Both the position numbers and the translations under genes were made by a program. 64,000 bases of DNA, from assembly GCF_037126465.1 (NCBI RefSeq), contig NC_088204.1, positions 70,059,807 to 70,123,806 of the forward strand, in the 5' to 3' direction. This stretch comes from Ornithodoros turicata. Lineage: Eukaryota > Arthropoda > Arachnida > Ixodida > Argasidae. Position 1 is the first letter of the stretch. Every line of letters starts with the position of its first letter. A model generated the notes under the pieces. The model was not told the origin of the DNA and ran no database searches. It worked only from the letters and a program-made list of their open reading frames with translations. This document shows, piece by piece, positions 44,430 through 57,877 of the stretch.

Positions 44430-44508
44430 CTTTACTTTTTGGAGGTGCTGCGGCGATCGAAGTTTGATCGGTTTTGCACCCATTTCTTGCGTATGTCGAG
44501 GCAGCTGT
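44430..44508 (-). other. Candidate terminal exon
   Basis: On the minus strand a strong acceptor (gttctctccttcacag) is followed by a frame reading CLDIRKKWVQNRSNFDRR and ending STSKK-stop at about 44430. Another frame is also open for 39 codons. It could be the last coding exon of an unidentified gene whose upstream exons are separated by the element at 44774-46593. Confidence 0.25.
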
Positions 44509-44773
44509 GAAGGAGAGAACATTGGTTAGGATGCAACTATAGTTAAAAATAAATATGTTGTTTAGTAAAAGCATTGCATAAATGTTTAAAACATCAGTTT
44601 AAAACAGGGTTTACAAGGGTTTACAATCCCGATATCTTTTAAAATTTTCAATGTTTAAACGCTGTTCTAAAAAGAATTATAGCTTCATCACCAAGACACA
44701 ATGCTCATCTTCACTTATCTTCAACGTCTAGCCAAGCAGAGATGGAGAGCACTCTGTTCTACTTTATCTCCTG

Positions 44774-46593
44774 AGGCCGGAGTCACACGAGTTATACACG
44801 TGCTCCAAACATGTATGACAACATGTCTTCAAACATGTATGGCGTATGTATAATGCTCGGTCACACTGGTCATACAATTCTTGTTTGACAACATCGTTCG
44901 ATTCAAACGCTTGTATGATTATACATCGCCTCGAACATGTGTCGTTCAAACATCGGTCACACTGGTTATACAACTACAGCGGGAGTGGCTTAAACACTGA
45001 TGTATGACAGACGTCAGTGTCACAGTAACCAACCCAGGAGTTTATATAACTTCCATTCGCGGACATCGCAATTCAAAATGTACGAAGACGACGAAGACGG
45101 GCTGCACTTGCTGATTTTCGATTGTTTCATGCTCCATGCAAGGTATATCTAAACTGGTAGCGAAAAAAAGCGAAAATACCAAATCAGACCCATCGGCAAG
45201 GCCACCAGCAAGAGGCGCGTGCGATCCTGGGTGTTGACAGTAGAGGTACGGTTGTAAACAGAAAAACTTTACAACATGGGTGTGGCTTGTGTGTGTACTA
45301 ATAGGTTATTCATAATTTCAATGCAGAAGAAGCTTTCTGTTGCCCCGCTCGTGCACATATACGAGATCATCTACCACTCCAGTACATTTCCGTATCCTGC
45401 TCCTTTGCGCATGTGTCACAGTTGGGTCTGTTTATCCGTGCGTCTCTGTATCCGTACCGTGTGTCCATGCATTGTAATACGGAGTTCGTACACTCTTTGG
45501 GTTAAACAGGAAGCAACGTTCACATCTCCGTGCTGTAAACCAAGATTAACACGAGTCAACAGATGAATACAATGGTCCAATGTTGCTGGGCCCGCGAAAA
45601 AAAGATTTCGTCATGGGACGAGCGGCCATGATGGTGTGAGTGTTAGCAGGAACCAACTGTGTACCAACAATGTCGTGTTTTGTTGCAATGGACCTATAAC
45701 GGCCACTTATTGAATAAATGCAAACGTCTAATCACTAGGTGTACGTATAGCTCTAGGTGAGAAATGGTCTTGATGTGAGCTTTCCTAATTTCTCTATGGT
45801 CATCACGATGCGTTTCTGTTTGGAGTTGTCAAAATCTGTGATAACTATGTATTTGGAATTGATATGATTCATGAAATCTGATATGCTTTATTTTTCTGTG
45901 TTCTCGTCTGGTATTGTTGACTGGGCGCGGAAAAGGGAATACAAGGCAAGCGAAATGGGCCGGGCCAATGTAAACGTGCATGGATAATTATGCACTACTT
46001 ATTATTCATACTAGTGACGTCGTCTCTGACGTCATTTATTTACAGTCGTAGTAGTCCGCGCAACGGATGGATGGCGCTGACCGTCTCTATCATGGCGTCA
46101 TTCTGAAGACACAGGGGCCTATGGGAGTTACGCTAGCTGTTTAAATATACCTTGCTCCATGTGCGCAGGAAAAGAGGTCGCCATTTTTGAACGTACGTAC
46201 AACACAATGTCGCGAACACTGACTTACAACTTACTCGTCCAAAATAACTCACGCGCATCACGATGTCGTTGACACTGACTCGTGCGAACGAAAACTGTCG
46301 TGGCGAATACGCCCGTTTATCCAACTTGTCCATCACCGTTTTTCGGCAGTGCCCAAATACATCGTCGTGTGTTTGACAACATGTTGTCAAACATAGTCAG
46401 AACGCTTGCTTGTATGACGGCACGGTCACACTGGTTATACACACGTGTCTTAAAACATGTTTTGCCGGTGTTATAAGCAGTGTGACCAGCACTGTATGAT
46501 CATACATGTTTAAGGGATGTTTGTTATACACGTTCATCATACATGTTTGACGGAATGTTCGTGTATAATGTATAACCAGTGTGACTCCGGCCT
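44774..46593. mobile_element. 1.8-kb TIR element, AGGCCGGAGTCACAC ends (PIF/Harbinger-like)
   Basis: It starts aggccggagtcacacgagtt and ends with the inverted ...cagtgtgactccggcct. Inward, both ends carry repeated aacatgtatg/catacatgtt palindromes. The minus-to-plus arms pair for about 25 bp at the tips and patchily for about 200 bp. At 45080-45230 a plus-strand reading gives RKYQIRPIGKATSKRR, reminiscent of exon 1 of Harbinger transposases ('rryWvRPi'), but in a broken frame. Target duplication is not clear. It ends 97 bp before the LINE at 46690. Confidence 0.7.
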
Positions 46594-46689
46594 GGCCTAA
46601 GCTCCCCGGTTGAACAAGTTAAGCCGTTAGGAGCACTAGCCGTTCATCAGGGCACGACCGAAAATTCTCTTGGGGAATACTTTTGCAGG

Positions 46690-49008
46690 CTTTTTATTAG
46701 GTCCTCAGATGCGTCATGCACTTTTGAATTTGATCAAAGACTTTTGGAGACGCGCCTTTGTCCCTCCGTCATGGAAGACGTCGCAAGTTGTGCCAGTCCT
46801 GAAGCCTTGAAAATCACCTTGAGAGTTGACGTCATTTCGGCCCATCAGTCTTACAAGCTGCTTGTGTAAGATCACGGAAAAGATTATCCTACGCCGAATA
46901 GAGTGGCTCTTAGAGTTTCGGCGTCTGCTATCTACCGAAATGGCAGGTTTCAGAAAGGCTCGGACCTAGATAGACTGCATCACAAACTTGGTCACTCACA
47001 TTGAAGAAGCTAGGTTTCGGGTTGAGCTTACAGCAGCTGTTTTCTTGGACATAAAGAGAGCATATGATACGACGAGCTACAACCATGTCCTTTACGACCT
47101 ATACAGTTTCAACGTCACTGGCCGGGCTCTTCGCTGGATTGCTGGTTTTCTTAATGGTCGGTCTGTTTTCGTAAGAACAGCAAAAGGCGACACGAGTTTA
47201 CATACATTGTCAGCAGGGGTACCACAGGGGAGCGTACTCAGTCCTTTACTTTTCAATGCTGTCATGGCTGCCCTGCCTCGTCTCTTACCCAGAGGGGTAT
47301 TTCTTAGTCTCTACGCAGATGACGTCTGCATATGGTCATCGGGAAAGCAGTGGCCTGCTTTACAGCGTCACCTTCAGACTTCACTTGATCGCGTCGTGCA
47401 CTTCCTCCTGGAGAGAGGCATGGACCTGTTTTCAGAAAAGACTGTAATGCTGCCTTTTACGCGTCGCCATCTGAAGAGATTTCAACTACAAATTGGTCAT
47501 CATCAGGTACGTCGTGTACCACATCACTGCTTTCTCGGCGTTACTCTCGACCAGAGTTTGTCACGGGTAGCGGAGGTGCGCTGTCTAAAAGCAAGAGCTG
47601 AGAGTCGTCTTAATGTTCGTTACTTATGCGGTTCCCGGTGGGGCACATCTCGTCGGGCAATGCTCAGCGTTCAGCGATCTCTTATAAGTCAGATGGTTGC
47701 TCATCACATTCCCTTGCTACACAACCTCCCTGTTACCACAGAGAAGGTGTTCGAGTCTATCCTAGCAAAGGGCGTCAAACTCTGTCTTGGCCTTCCTCGA
47801 GCAACGTCAAACGCTTTAGCCATGGCAGAAGCACTGGAACCACCTGTATCAGCTCTCAGGATGCAAGAAACGTTCCGCGACTACGTGCGGTTGGCAACGC
47901 GTCACCACCGCCATCCTCAGCGAGCCATTATGAGTCGTCACCACTCTTCTTTTACCCAAGCTATCCAGACACAACGTGGTCTTATTCCGAAACACAAGCC
48001 ACATGCATTACCAGATATCCCAACATGGGTTTTGCAGCCTCCTGATAATTAGTGTGTGGACTCCCGGGAAAGAAGGATATACTAACGCATGTTCTTGGTC
48101 AGTTCAGTCTTGAGCTACTAAGCAGCTCCAAAGGCACGATGCAGATTTTCACGGATGCCTCTGCGACACCATCCGGCTCCTCGTGTGCTTTTAATATCCC
48201 GGAGGCGAATATCGAGAGAGCGGTGCGGCTGTCTCACGTCACCTCTGCAACGGCCGCTGAACTTTAGGGAGTCCTCTTGGCACTAAGTTTCATCAACTCA
48301 CAATCTTCAGTTGCTCGGTGGACCATCTGTAGCGACTCAAAATGTGCGTTACAGACCATAGCTACCATGTTTACTACGGGATCTCTGGCGACAGCAGCAC
48401 AAGATGTCTTACATGCACACCATGCAGCAGTTTTAAAAGGTCATGACATCCAAATGCAGGGGATCCCTAGCCACTGTGGCATTGCAGGTAACGAGGCTGT
48501 GGACGCTGCAGCACGCCGGGCTCTTCAACTAAGGTGCGCCCAGGTGATGCCCATTTATTTCACCAAAGGCGACGCGGGGCGAATGCTGGACGAGTTCAAA
48601 CAACGAATGTGCAACACCTCCGGGTTAACAGGATCGGCTCAGGATTCGCTTCTGTACATGGTCGACCCAGGGTTACGCTTTCGAGTACCACCTTCCTTTA
48701 CGCAACAAACGACAACTGTCCTACATAGGCTACGGCTCAATGCACCGTACAGCGCACGTCTCCTCTTCAAAATCGGAAAGCGAGACTCTCCGAACTGTAG
48801 TGAGTGCGGCGTTGTAGAGGATGTAGAACACATCCTTCTCAGGTGTCAGAAATACGTTGATGCTCGAAGGGCATTAGAGGCAAGCCTCTCTCGTGTGGAC
48901 TCCCGAGCCTTCGACATCACGAAACTAGTAGGTCCTCCTTCGTCCGACAAGGCGCTAAGGGCACTTGAAGACTTTTTGCATGCAACCGGGCTTATGGACA
49001 TCCTATGA
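46690..49008 (+). pseudogene. Non-LTR retrotransposon ORF2: RT plus RNase H (copy B, best preserved)
   Basis: Coding similarity begins near 46690 with ALLNLIKDFWRR and runs through RPISLTSCLCKITEK. The RT catalytic blocks follow: A, AAVFLDIKRAYDTTS (about 47035); B, SAGVPQGSVLSPLLFN (about 47212); C, LSLYADDVCIW (about 47305). A long frame 46988-48052 holds RT and thumb. RNase H follows in another frame (about 48140-48560) with TDAS, AAEL, SDSK and GNEAVDAAAR, and a C..C...H....C-type end (NCSECGVVEDVEHILLRC) near 48800-48845. Breaks: TGAs near 46809 and 46821, TAG near 46968, a frame change at 48052, and TAG at 48265-48267 where copy A has TAT. It is 5'-truncated with no ORF1/endonuclease. 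RT plus RNase H indicates an I-like element. Confidence 0.92.
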
Positions 49009-49275
49009 CACGGTGAATGTGTGATGTGTCCTGTGTGTGCCCCCGGCGATTCCGACACTTTACTCTCACTTGGGCGCAGCTCTTGAACTTTTGAACTATA
49101 TGCTGAACTCCATTATCATCTCTCTACGTCTCTGGACATCATCCCTTTGTGTTTTCATCATCTCATCGTCTGTTTGAACTTTCTGTATTAAGTGTACTGG
49201 GGTAGCCAGTTTAACTTCGTCGAAACTCACATCCCCATTTTTTTCTTTATTCACATCACATCACATCACACAATG
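49009..49275 (+). mobile_element. LINE 3' UTR and tail (copy B)
   Basis: Same as 1670-1924, but with tgtactgggg retained before the gtagccag block (missing in A). It ends in the same tcacatcacatcacatcaca tail. Confidence 0.75.
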
Positions 49276-49278
49276 CTG

Positions 49279-49460
49279 GGTGGAGGGGCCTGAAGTGGAG
49301 GGCCTGAAGTGATGTGTTCCATGATGTGAACATGTAAAGAGAATGTGCAAAATTGAGAGAGGCTCACCACAGTGCGTGCACTGTGGGGGTTCCTCCCACA
49401 GTGCAGGAACCCGTGAATGAGGAACATGATACTTATCTGTAAGATCGATCGCATCAGACG
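49279..49460 (-). pseudogene. C-terminal fragment of a second LINE ORF2 (copy B)
   Basis: Minus-strand reading includes EEPPQCTHCGEPLSILHIL and then FTCSHHGTHHF. The knuckle cysteine lost in copy A is present here, so this is closer to the ancestral sequence. A short 15-bp duplication (gtggagggcctgaa) near 49296-49310 is specific to this copy. Confidence 0.6.
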
Positions 49461-52141
49461 ATGACACAGATGATGCTCGATGACACAGACGATCCTCTGG
49501 GTAGCCCCCGTGAGGAAACCTGTATTGAGAGACCACGCTGCTACAGATAACACGACAAGCTACAAATTATTATTATCCCAACAAGCTGACAACATAGCTC
49601 AGGAACAAAGGCGGTATCCAAGTCACACCACACCACCGTTACGTAGGATTCTTTGTCACAAATCAAAGCAAGGCACAAACCAATACCAATACATGAAAAA
49701 TGGTGACTATCTTGGTCTTATTACGACGTAATACTGAACTTATACGCCAAGGTGGTTCAAAGAAATGACTGCGCACTTGCTTCCGTAGAGAACACTTGGT
49801 ACCGTGCTAGCAATGCATGCAGAAAAGCGCTCGAGTGCTCGCACATATTGATGACACCACTATCAGTGTAGTGTAACATGTTCTCTCCAGCATATTATGT
49901 ACTCAAACTGTATTTGTCGGCGGGTAAAATGCAAGTGTGTTCGATTGAACCTCGGAAGAGCGATCAAACAACTTACACCTAGTGCTGGTTTTGGGCAAAA
50001 AAACACTTCATAATTGTCAAATAAATGTACAGATAGGGCGCCTATTTATTCCTTGATAAAGAATATGACTCACCTGTAGAAATGTCGGCCCTGTATCTTT
50101 GCCGGTACGGTTGGTACGACCGTAATTGCAAGAAGTGACCATGATCGCTGCGGCGACTGTTCTGGGTACAGTAAGATGGCGGCCGGTTGCCGCACGCTCG
50201 CGCTCCCTATCCGCGATCCAGCCTTTTACAATCGAGATCAGTGGTATTCCTCCTCTTCCGCGCGCATTCTCCTGTAGATCGGGTAACTATACCGACTGTG
50301 CCCTGTCTCCTTACGTCACCGGAGTTGCGCAATGTCAAGTAATGCTCGCCATAGCCAGCTGTGAGCCCGTGGGCGTTGGCGCCTGCCAGTCGCACCTAGA
50401 AAGTCACAAGGTCTCTGGTCGCGTCTGAGGGCTGTAGCATTACGTTTCTCTTCGTTGCAGGCGTTTGGATAACACGCTATAATGAAGAGCTTTTTTGTGT
50501 GTGAATCGTTTGTTACAGTTGCGCTGGCAGGTATGACATCTGTACTGTAATTTTTTATCGAATGTAATCGTCTTCTGCTCGGCAGCCGTTCACAACAAGG
50601 AACCCAAGTAACGAAGTGGCTATAATTATTTTTGCTGACGAATTACATGGGCCTCTAGCGATTCAGCGCAACGTTGTATTGGTTGTATCGCTGTCGCCAA
50701 TGGAAAGTGTCTGGTGGTTGCCTGGCCTTGCAATTATATTTACGTCAGTTGCAGCTATATTTACGTGTTTGCAATCTGACAACAAAGCAAGTATGTGGTG
50801 AAGTGCGGCTGTGATATTTGGAAGCTGTCCCTCTTTGTTGCTCGATTTGTTTACACGAGTTATCGTAAACGACTGCGTTGTCTAATGTTTTGTTTTACTT
50901 TGTTTCAACTCGTGTTCTTCGTTATCGTTACTATTATTATTCAGGACAGCTTCGCGCTTTCAAGCGATTCTGATGTGGTCTACAGACGTGCTGGGTGTAT
51001 TTCCTTCCGTCGAAGGACTTGTTGTTCCCTAAGATTATGTTTCACGCAAGAATTTGTGTTTTATGAGGTATTCACTGTTGAGCACGTCGTAAATCTGAAC
51101 AGTTAGCATTAACAACAACCATGCCTACAGAAGCTCAACTGCAGGGTATTCTGCACATCGTATTAATTTCTGATAACTGTTTGCTGTTTAACACATTTAT
51201 CGTTCAACTACGTTTCCAACACTATGGAATACATCCATAACCCCGAGACTGAGGGACACAAACTAACGACACCAGCTCGTCCGCTTCATTGTCACCTTAC
51301 ACCATTATGTTACATGAGCTTGAAGTCACCAGTTGAGGTACCTGAAAAGAAGCAAAATGCCCCAGTAGTCACGTAACCTGCCCTATATTTTGCAATAAAA
51401 AAAAACGGGAAGTAATTGCTACCATTTCAAATAAACTGCTCTTTGGTCTTCTGGCGGAAATCTGCCTTCTTTGTAAAAGAGCTGTTCAATTTGCCACTTG
51501 GACAGAGTCCTCAGCTGTGCAGGCTTTACCAATAATGTGTGCCCACTTGTATGTGTGTCAAGGATGAGGGCACCAGGCTCATACAGCTGAAATGTCGGCA
51601 TTTAGCTCAAATAGTACGATAACTAAAATACATAAGACCTAATAACTGAAACATCTACATTTACACGTTATATGCTACACATGCATAATTTTTATGCATA
51701 TGCAAACACAGGATGTACACTGTCACACAGCTAATCTAACAACTGTATTGGCACCAATGTTACCAGCAAATAAGGGCTGAAGTAGCTGCACAGGCTTAGC
51801 AGGATGCCCAGAGCAAGTTGAACTGGTTGAACACAGCAGTACACCACTGGTGCGGTAATGGCTGGTATGGTTATTTTTGGTATTGTAAAACCAAGTGCAG
51901 TGTTGTAGCAGGAACAAAATCTCCTGAGGACATACTGCATCAAATGTAGGTTTCTGTATTTTAGAGGTAAACTGGAAGAGCACTGGCTGAAGTTGTACTG
52001 GCATGTTACCCTGGTGAAAGACTTCAGCTGCCACACACATGGGCTGCCCTGGTTTGAGAGAAGAACACAATATGCAACTCCAGTTCCGGTGAATGCAAAT
52101 GGATTAATCTACCTGAGTAATGATTATGTGCACGGAGGTGG
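49461..52141. other. Copy-B equivalent of 2101-4790
   Basis: It carries the YY1-like aagatggcggc at 50173-50183, a 7-A run (49997-50003) against 18 A in copy A, the hydrophobic frames at 50616-51106 and the exon-like minus-strand frames at 51419-52070. The minus-strand frame here runs 115 codons without the stop seen in copy A. No gene is named. Confidence 0.3.
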
Positions 52142-52657
52142 TGTGCACGCAGTGGGCATGGAAGTGGCTTGTGTGCAATAATGACTAACGCTCCGCACCT
52201 TTTTGTTGTACAGACGGCGACCTGCTACCTGATATCCATCGCTTTCACCGCTGCGCATGTTACCGCTGACCCGGTTACACTGTTATCGACACAAGCCAAT
52301 ATCAACATTGCTCACACCGATTTGTTCACCTTGGAGCATCCTGCGCTTCCTGCGTCAACGGCATCGAGAGTAGCTTCAGCCTCTGCGAACGGTTTAAACA
52401 ACGATCCGTGCTACCCCGAGCTTAGTGGGCATGGAAGTGGCTTGTGTGCAGTAATGACTAACGCTCGGCACCTTTTTGTTATGCAGGTTGGTAACCGTTT
52501 TTCTTTATATAGAACTAGCAATCGTTATCTAGTGCCGCTCCCATGCACACAAGTGATATTTGATTTGTTTGTTGAATGTATCAGTGTAATCCGCACGCTA
52601 CTCTTATGCTCGGATGATATAGGTAGCAATCCTGGACCACCTAAAAGAGTTCTGTAA
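52142..52657 (+). pseudogene. LINE 5'-region frame with 2A-like motif (copy B)
   Basis: Same structure as 4790-5305: repeated acceptor modules at 52153-52213 and 52426-52486, then RTLLLCSDDIGSNPGPPK (2A-like core at 52613-52639) and TAA at 52655-52657. Only a handful of substitutions separate the copies and none touch the motif. The invariant NPGP is intact and the E position is G in both. Confidence 0.55.
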
Positions 52658-55600
52658 AATAATGTAATGTGTGTAATCTGTGTAATAATGTAAAATTCTG
52701 TAATAATGTAAAATAACTTCAGTTATGTAAATTTTTGCGAATTGAACTCGGAAATTTGCCAAGTAAAGGTCACGTTTTTACCCCACCAATGTGAAGAGCG
52801 TGCCGAAGTTACCCAAGTTAATCATAATTGACAGGAATATTGAGGAGCTATCGTATCGAAAAAAAAAAAATAGCCGAAAACCATGCTCTACGGAGCTCGC
52901 AGCACGCAGTGCGCACAGTCCGCACAGTTTCACTGAAGTCAGCCCAGGACGCACACTAACCCCGATCCCCCCAACTCCTTCCAGCTCCCGATCTGTCCAC
53001 GTCTGTACGCCACTTATACCCATAGTTGCCTCGCGGCGCTAACACGCAATAAAAAAATGAAAAATGAAAAGAACGAATGTGCTCAGTAGGCTGGGCCGCA
53101 GGAAGCGCCCAGCTGTGGGGGGCGCTGTAAACATCCATAGAGCATCATCCCCGTGAGCGATCATAGATCCCGTTTCAATAGATACATCGCTGTTCCTCGA
53201 AAACAGAGTGGCTCACACGAACTTATTTGTCTAGAATTGGTGAAGAGGTACACGAATTTTTATTCGATATTTCTCCTCCTACCATCAAGAACTCAGATAC
53301 GAAATGGTCTATTACGATGGAAATGGCTGCTTCATTTTGAAAGTCAAAGAAGCCCATATGTCTACCATGAGGAAATTGGTCGGCGGTAAGTAGCCATTAT
53401 ATAGAACGTAATCATCCTATGTTACTGTGATGCCCTTCGTACAGTGCTCTTCTGGAGAGATTCCGATTCGTATCAAGGTACAATTAGAAAGGTGGAAAAA
53501 GGGAGACTCTGGTATTTTTCTCATCAAAATTTTGCTTTTGCATTAGCATACCCGTGTCACGTCGACACTCTAAAATGGCAAACGATTAATCGGCGTTGGG
53601 CGTAACCTATCCCAATCTAGCCTTCTATAACCCAATCAAACTGAACTGGAAGGACACGAGGTGCTGTAACGCGGCCGTACGGAATGGCTGATGAGAAGTT
53701 AATTGAGTCTTCACTAGGTGGGAACACCAGCGACCGTCGCCCTTTTAGATTTCGTATAGGTTGAGACAAAAGTTTACGGGCTGCCGCCAACAGCGTACCC
53801 TACCCCTTGCACCCCTCCGAAACGGTGAACTCACCCGCTTCCGCCAGCCGCTATGGTGTCGCACCGAAGAAAAAGTACGCCGCTCGCATGTTCCGTAAAC
53901 TCTTGTCCCAACCTGTACTCTCGGAAATAATACGCACAAAATAGCTCTCTGTTCAAAGCAACTGAGCCGCTCAACTCTTTCCATGAGCCCATTAGAAGAG
54001 AATGAGTTATGTTGACGTCACTTAGCGTCGTCACGCAAACCAGTGCCGTGTATGCCAAAGCGAGTCTGGCCATTATTGGGACCTGCCTATACCTGAAGTT
54101 CTTCCCACTTTTTGGGCTCCCTGGCCGATCACAAGCCGAAATATAGCTCGCTATTAATCCCAGGCTACCCAAGATATATACCTGTACTCACTGGGTGCCA
54201 ACATTGGGAAACTGCATTGGATTAGATTGAATAGCGTATTCCCTGACGACATATACCAACATAATGCATTTTGCGTCCACTTTTATCGGCGTCATCTGGA
54301 TGGACAGGGACATGTCGCGAAGACGCAGAACAGCACAAGTTCTTGCTAGCAGAAGTGACTGGATGGCAGAATAGATTGTTGGAACGGACTGCCGGTATTA
54401 GACGTTTTTAACTATAAAACATAACCAGGTCGAATAAAGAACGGGAAACGGTTTGTATATGAATAAAAGTCTGCCACCAAATGCAAATTGATGGCAATCC
54501 GTCGCGGTTTTCCTGCCATTTCCTTGCGATCGCTGTCTTTCCTAGGCCTAACAAGGACAACGTAAACATCGGCACGTAAACATCGGCACTGGAGCGTAAT
54601 TTAAATGTGATTTGTAAGATAATTACAAAAGAATGTACACTTACGGTATAAAATTGAAGTCATTCGTGAAAAACTTTTGTCATGAAATCTTCGCTTCGTC
54701 GTTCGAAGCTACGCCGCCATTTTCGGGAAAATTTTAGTGTCATGGCGGCCCGCATACGAAACAGTAGCCAACCAAAAACGCTTCATTTGATTGGCCTCTT
54801 TTTAGACTCTGCCTAATGGCCAGACTCTCTTTTGCATACACGGTACTGCTGCAAACCGGATGCGAGTGCCATTGGGTGGCTGACTCCAACTGCGCTCCTT
54901 ACGCCAGCTCGGGGCGCCTCCAGGCTTCCGCAGTTCCAGAGCGTTCTTGTCAACAGAGTAGTGTTGTGAGAAGAGAGCGTTCAGCGTGTTCCCGATGGAC
55001 TGCTGGACATATAGGCCTCTCCCTGTTTGTAGACAAATGACGTCCTGGTGATCGACAGCGCCACCAACTTGGTAGAGTTGAACTACGCTCGAAGATTGGG
55101 GCGAACAAAGTCGTGCCCCACAGTCACGGACTTGAGGGGATTAGGACGGTCCCTGGAAGGGACTCTACATTCAGTGTTACTTTTCTTTCACTAGGAGGCA
55201 GCGAACAGGTGCCCATTCGTGGAACCCAGCCCTTCCCTTTCGATTTGTTTCGGTTTCAGTCTGTCAACAGCACGGATAACGTTTCTGTCGTTATTTCATT
55301 GCTCCTTTAAAGGGTCTCTGACCAGAAGCTGGAGAGCCTTTTCCGCAGTGGCTACCGATAGAATACACAAAAGCAACTTCATATACGAAAATTCATGCCT
55401 CAACACACGTAGTTTTCGTAAACTCGAATTTTGAACATCGCGGTTCACGCCGACGCTGGCACACCTAGCGTCAAACCAAGAAAACGTACGCATATATAGA
55501 AAACTCATCTGGTCATTCCACCGGGATGACGTCAATCGGCCATGCAATCAGCGCGCAGAATGCCGTCACGTGATCGAGCACTACAACAACAACTTTCAGC

Positions 55601-56211
55601 AAGAACCAACATTTTTACGCCGATATACTGTTGTCACAATATTTGGAAATAAAAAGTATGTATATATTTCGAAATCTACGACCTGTTTTATAACTGCGAT
55701 AATCCAATTAGCGACTTCCGTGGAAAGAGGAGCTACGAGGCTACGAGCTACGACGACTTTCGGGATCCAGCGCGCTATTTCACTGCGTTAGCGTAGTGTG
55801 TGTATTTCCAAGTTTTCTTTAGTTATATCTTTTGGAACAACGACCAATTTATCGAGGTACAGCCCTTACTTCATTTGACGTGCCTCGGTTGTGTCGTCAA
55901 AGCGAGATTATTCGGCGTGCATTCAGTTCCGTACGATACTGCGCGTTCAACCGCAGCGGCAGGTATGGTTGGCAGCGGATTTTGCCAATCGTATTTGAAG
56001 AATGCAGACTATGAGTCGGACCCCTCAGTTTGAGTACAAAGAACCTCCACCTACAGCAGTCCGCAGTGCTTTCCTTTAATCTATCTTCCAAGACTGTTGC
56101 ATCTGGAAGTGACGAGGTGACGAAGTTACTCTCCTTGTGAGAATTACGTTGTGGCATGCAGATGTTAGGAGACCATTTACGCAACAAAGCAAAATACGGA
56201 TTAAAGAAAAT
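52658..56211. other. Copy-B equivalent of 5306-10970, without the 2-kb element
   Basis: 53931-53932 (aataatacgcac) is the empty target site of the copy-A element. The exon-like frame with its gtaagt donor is retained (about 53263-53385). The inverted repeat pair and the ctttaaagg terminus (55291-55324) are also present. No gene is recognised. Confidence 0.35.
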
Positions 56212-56900
56212 TGAAGTTTACGCACTAAATCAAAAGATTACTGTACAATTCCGAGTGTTGTTGAATGCAAGGCAGGGATCAGGTACAAGTTTTCTTCTAT
56301 TTGTTTTCCTTATAATATGCAGCATACTGCACATAGTAAAGAAGGGTTCTGGATTCTAAACCAACGCAGTTGAAATCCTTAGTTTACCCCAAGCTGTACT
56401 ATTGTTGTCTAATCTGGGGAAACACCACAGAGGGCAACTACGATAAAATTGCAGTGCACAAAAAAAGAAAGAAAGAAAGCCTGGTATACGACAACCATGT
56501 CTAAAGGTTGTCTACAGGTGCAATGTGCTGGACCCTCGTTGCAAAGAGGCCCACCAGGGGTGCCACTACAATCCATCCATCCAGCCCCTCAGCTCCTTCA
56601 ACACATGCAAAATACAGTAGACAAAGCGTTCACTTGGAAATCAGATATTTACACAAAATTGCCTTGCAAATTCAGGATCTTTTAGCGCCATCCCAAACAC
56701 TTGCCATTACGGTATGAAATCTATCACTGTACCACCTTACAAGGTTCCACTGCTACGGACCAACTACAGAAATCAGCAGAAACTGTTCCTCTTCTGAACC
56801 AATTTTTTCAGGTGATTGGAAATGGCCTTCCTGTGTCCAGTTTCAAAACAGAGTTACACAAACTTGTTGAAGTGTTGTTAGAGGCAGTCCACTCTGTTAT
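56212..56900 (+). pseudogene. Internally deleted L2-like LINE tail (copy B)
   Basis: It contains the ORF2 C-terminal motif (YYCCLIWGNTTEGNYD, about 56390-56445) and VIGNGLPVSSFKTELHKL (about 56812-56866). Relative to copy A, 186 bp including the 2A-like relic are absent. The junction gttgaatgcaaggcaggg (about 56261-56278) shows a 2-bp CA microhomology between the two ends of the lost segment. Confidence 0.58.
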
Positions 56901-57675
56901 GTATTTTTGTGTGCGAGTATGTGTGAAAATGTGGACAGCTCGGTGCAATTGTGTATTTTATTTATGTGGTTGTGATTTGCTGTATGCTCGTAGTGGTAAT
57001 ATCTCAGTTATCGCATTTATGTGGCTTTTTTTAACAATGTTAGGGTGATGACTTCGTGGAAGTGGAAGGAACAGGAGAGGAAGACATCTGGCAATGGTCA
57101 TGACAGAGTTCCGTCAGGTATGGGACCAATTTCTTTTATAAATGTGATATATAGCGTGAAGTTGTTACTAACAAAAAGTTTTTTGTTCCCTTTAAAGGAA
57201 TCTACAGGTGGTGAGCACGCATAAGGAATTGACATATCTCAATACAACTTAGACCTGCCTGTTCCACATGAGATGTGTGACTCTACTTACACGCACACGC
57301 TTCTGCAGGTTCGATGCATGTATACTTTGAAACATGAAAGACAGAGTGCTAAAAATATATCTGAGGTGAAAAATTGAGCAGTTCACTGCAGTAATTCTAT
57401 CGATTTATTTTCAGCATTTTGGGAAAAATATAGTGATGGCAAGATTACCTATGTTGTACTGCCAGACCATCTGCTATTGGAGTTCCATGTCCCAGTTATT
57501 ATATATAATAGCTGTTTGAGGTTATTACATATTTATTATGCAAGGTTTGTGCCTGTGAGTTCCTGTAAATGTGCTCTGCGGTGATCATACTGGACAGAGA
57601 GTTATGTCTGTATAATAACAGTGACTAATGTTCTCCTGACCATAAACCTATTCCTAGGGTACATCTGCACCCTTG

Positions 57676-57790
57676 GAAGTCACTGGAGAGGCGTGTTCGC
57701 TTAGCTCAATTGTTAAGGGCCCTGGATCGGTAATACAGAAGATGTGGGTTCAAGTCCTACTACTGGCTAACCTTTCCAGTGACTGCCTTC
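57676..57790 (+). mobile_element. tRNA-derived SINE-like unit (copy B)
   Basis: Counterpart of 12598-12711 with arms agtcactggagagg and cctttccagtgact. The A box has one change (caattgtta for caattggta). Otherwise nearly identical. Confidence 0.62.
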
Positions 57791-57877
57791 TTTCATCATT
57801 CATTTCTTAGGCACTTGATGCTTTGTATGTATTTGCCTTTTCTATGTGTTCCAGTCTCAGAACATCAACTGCCATGT

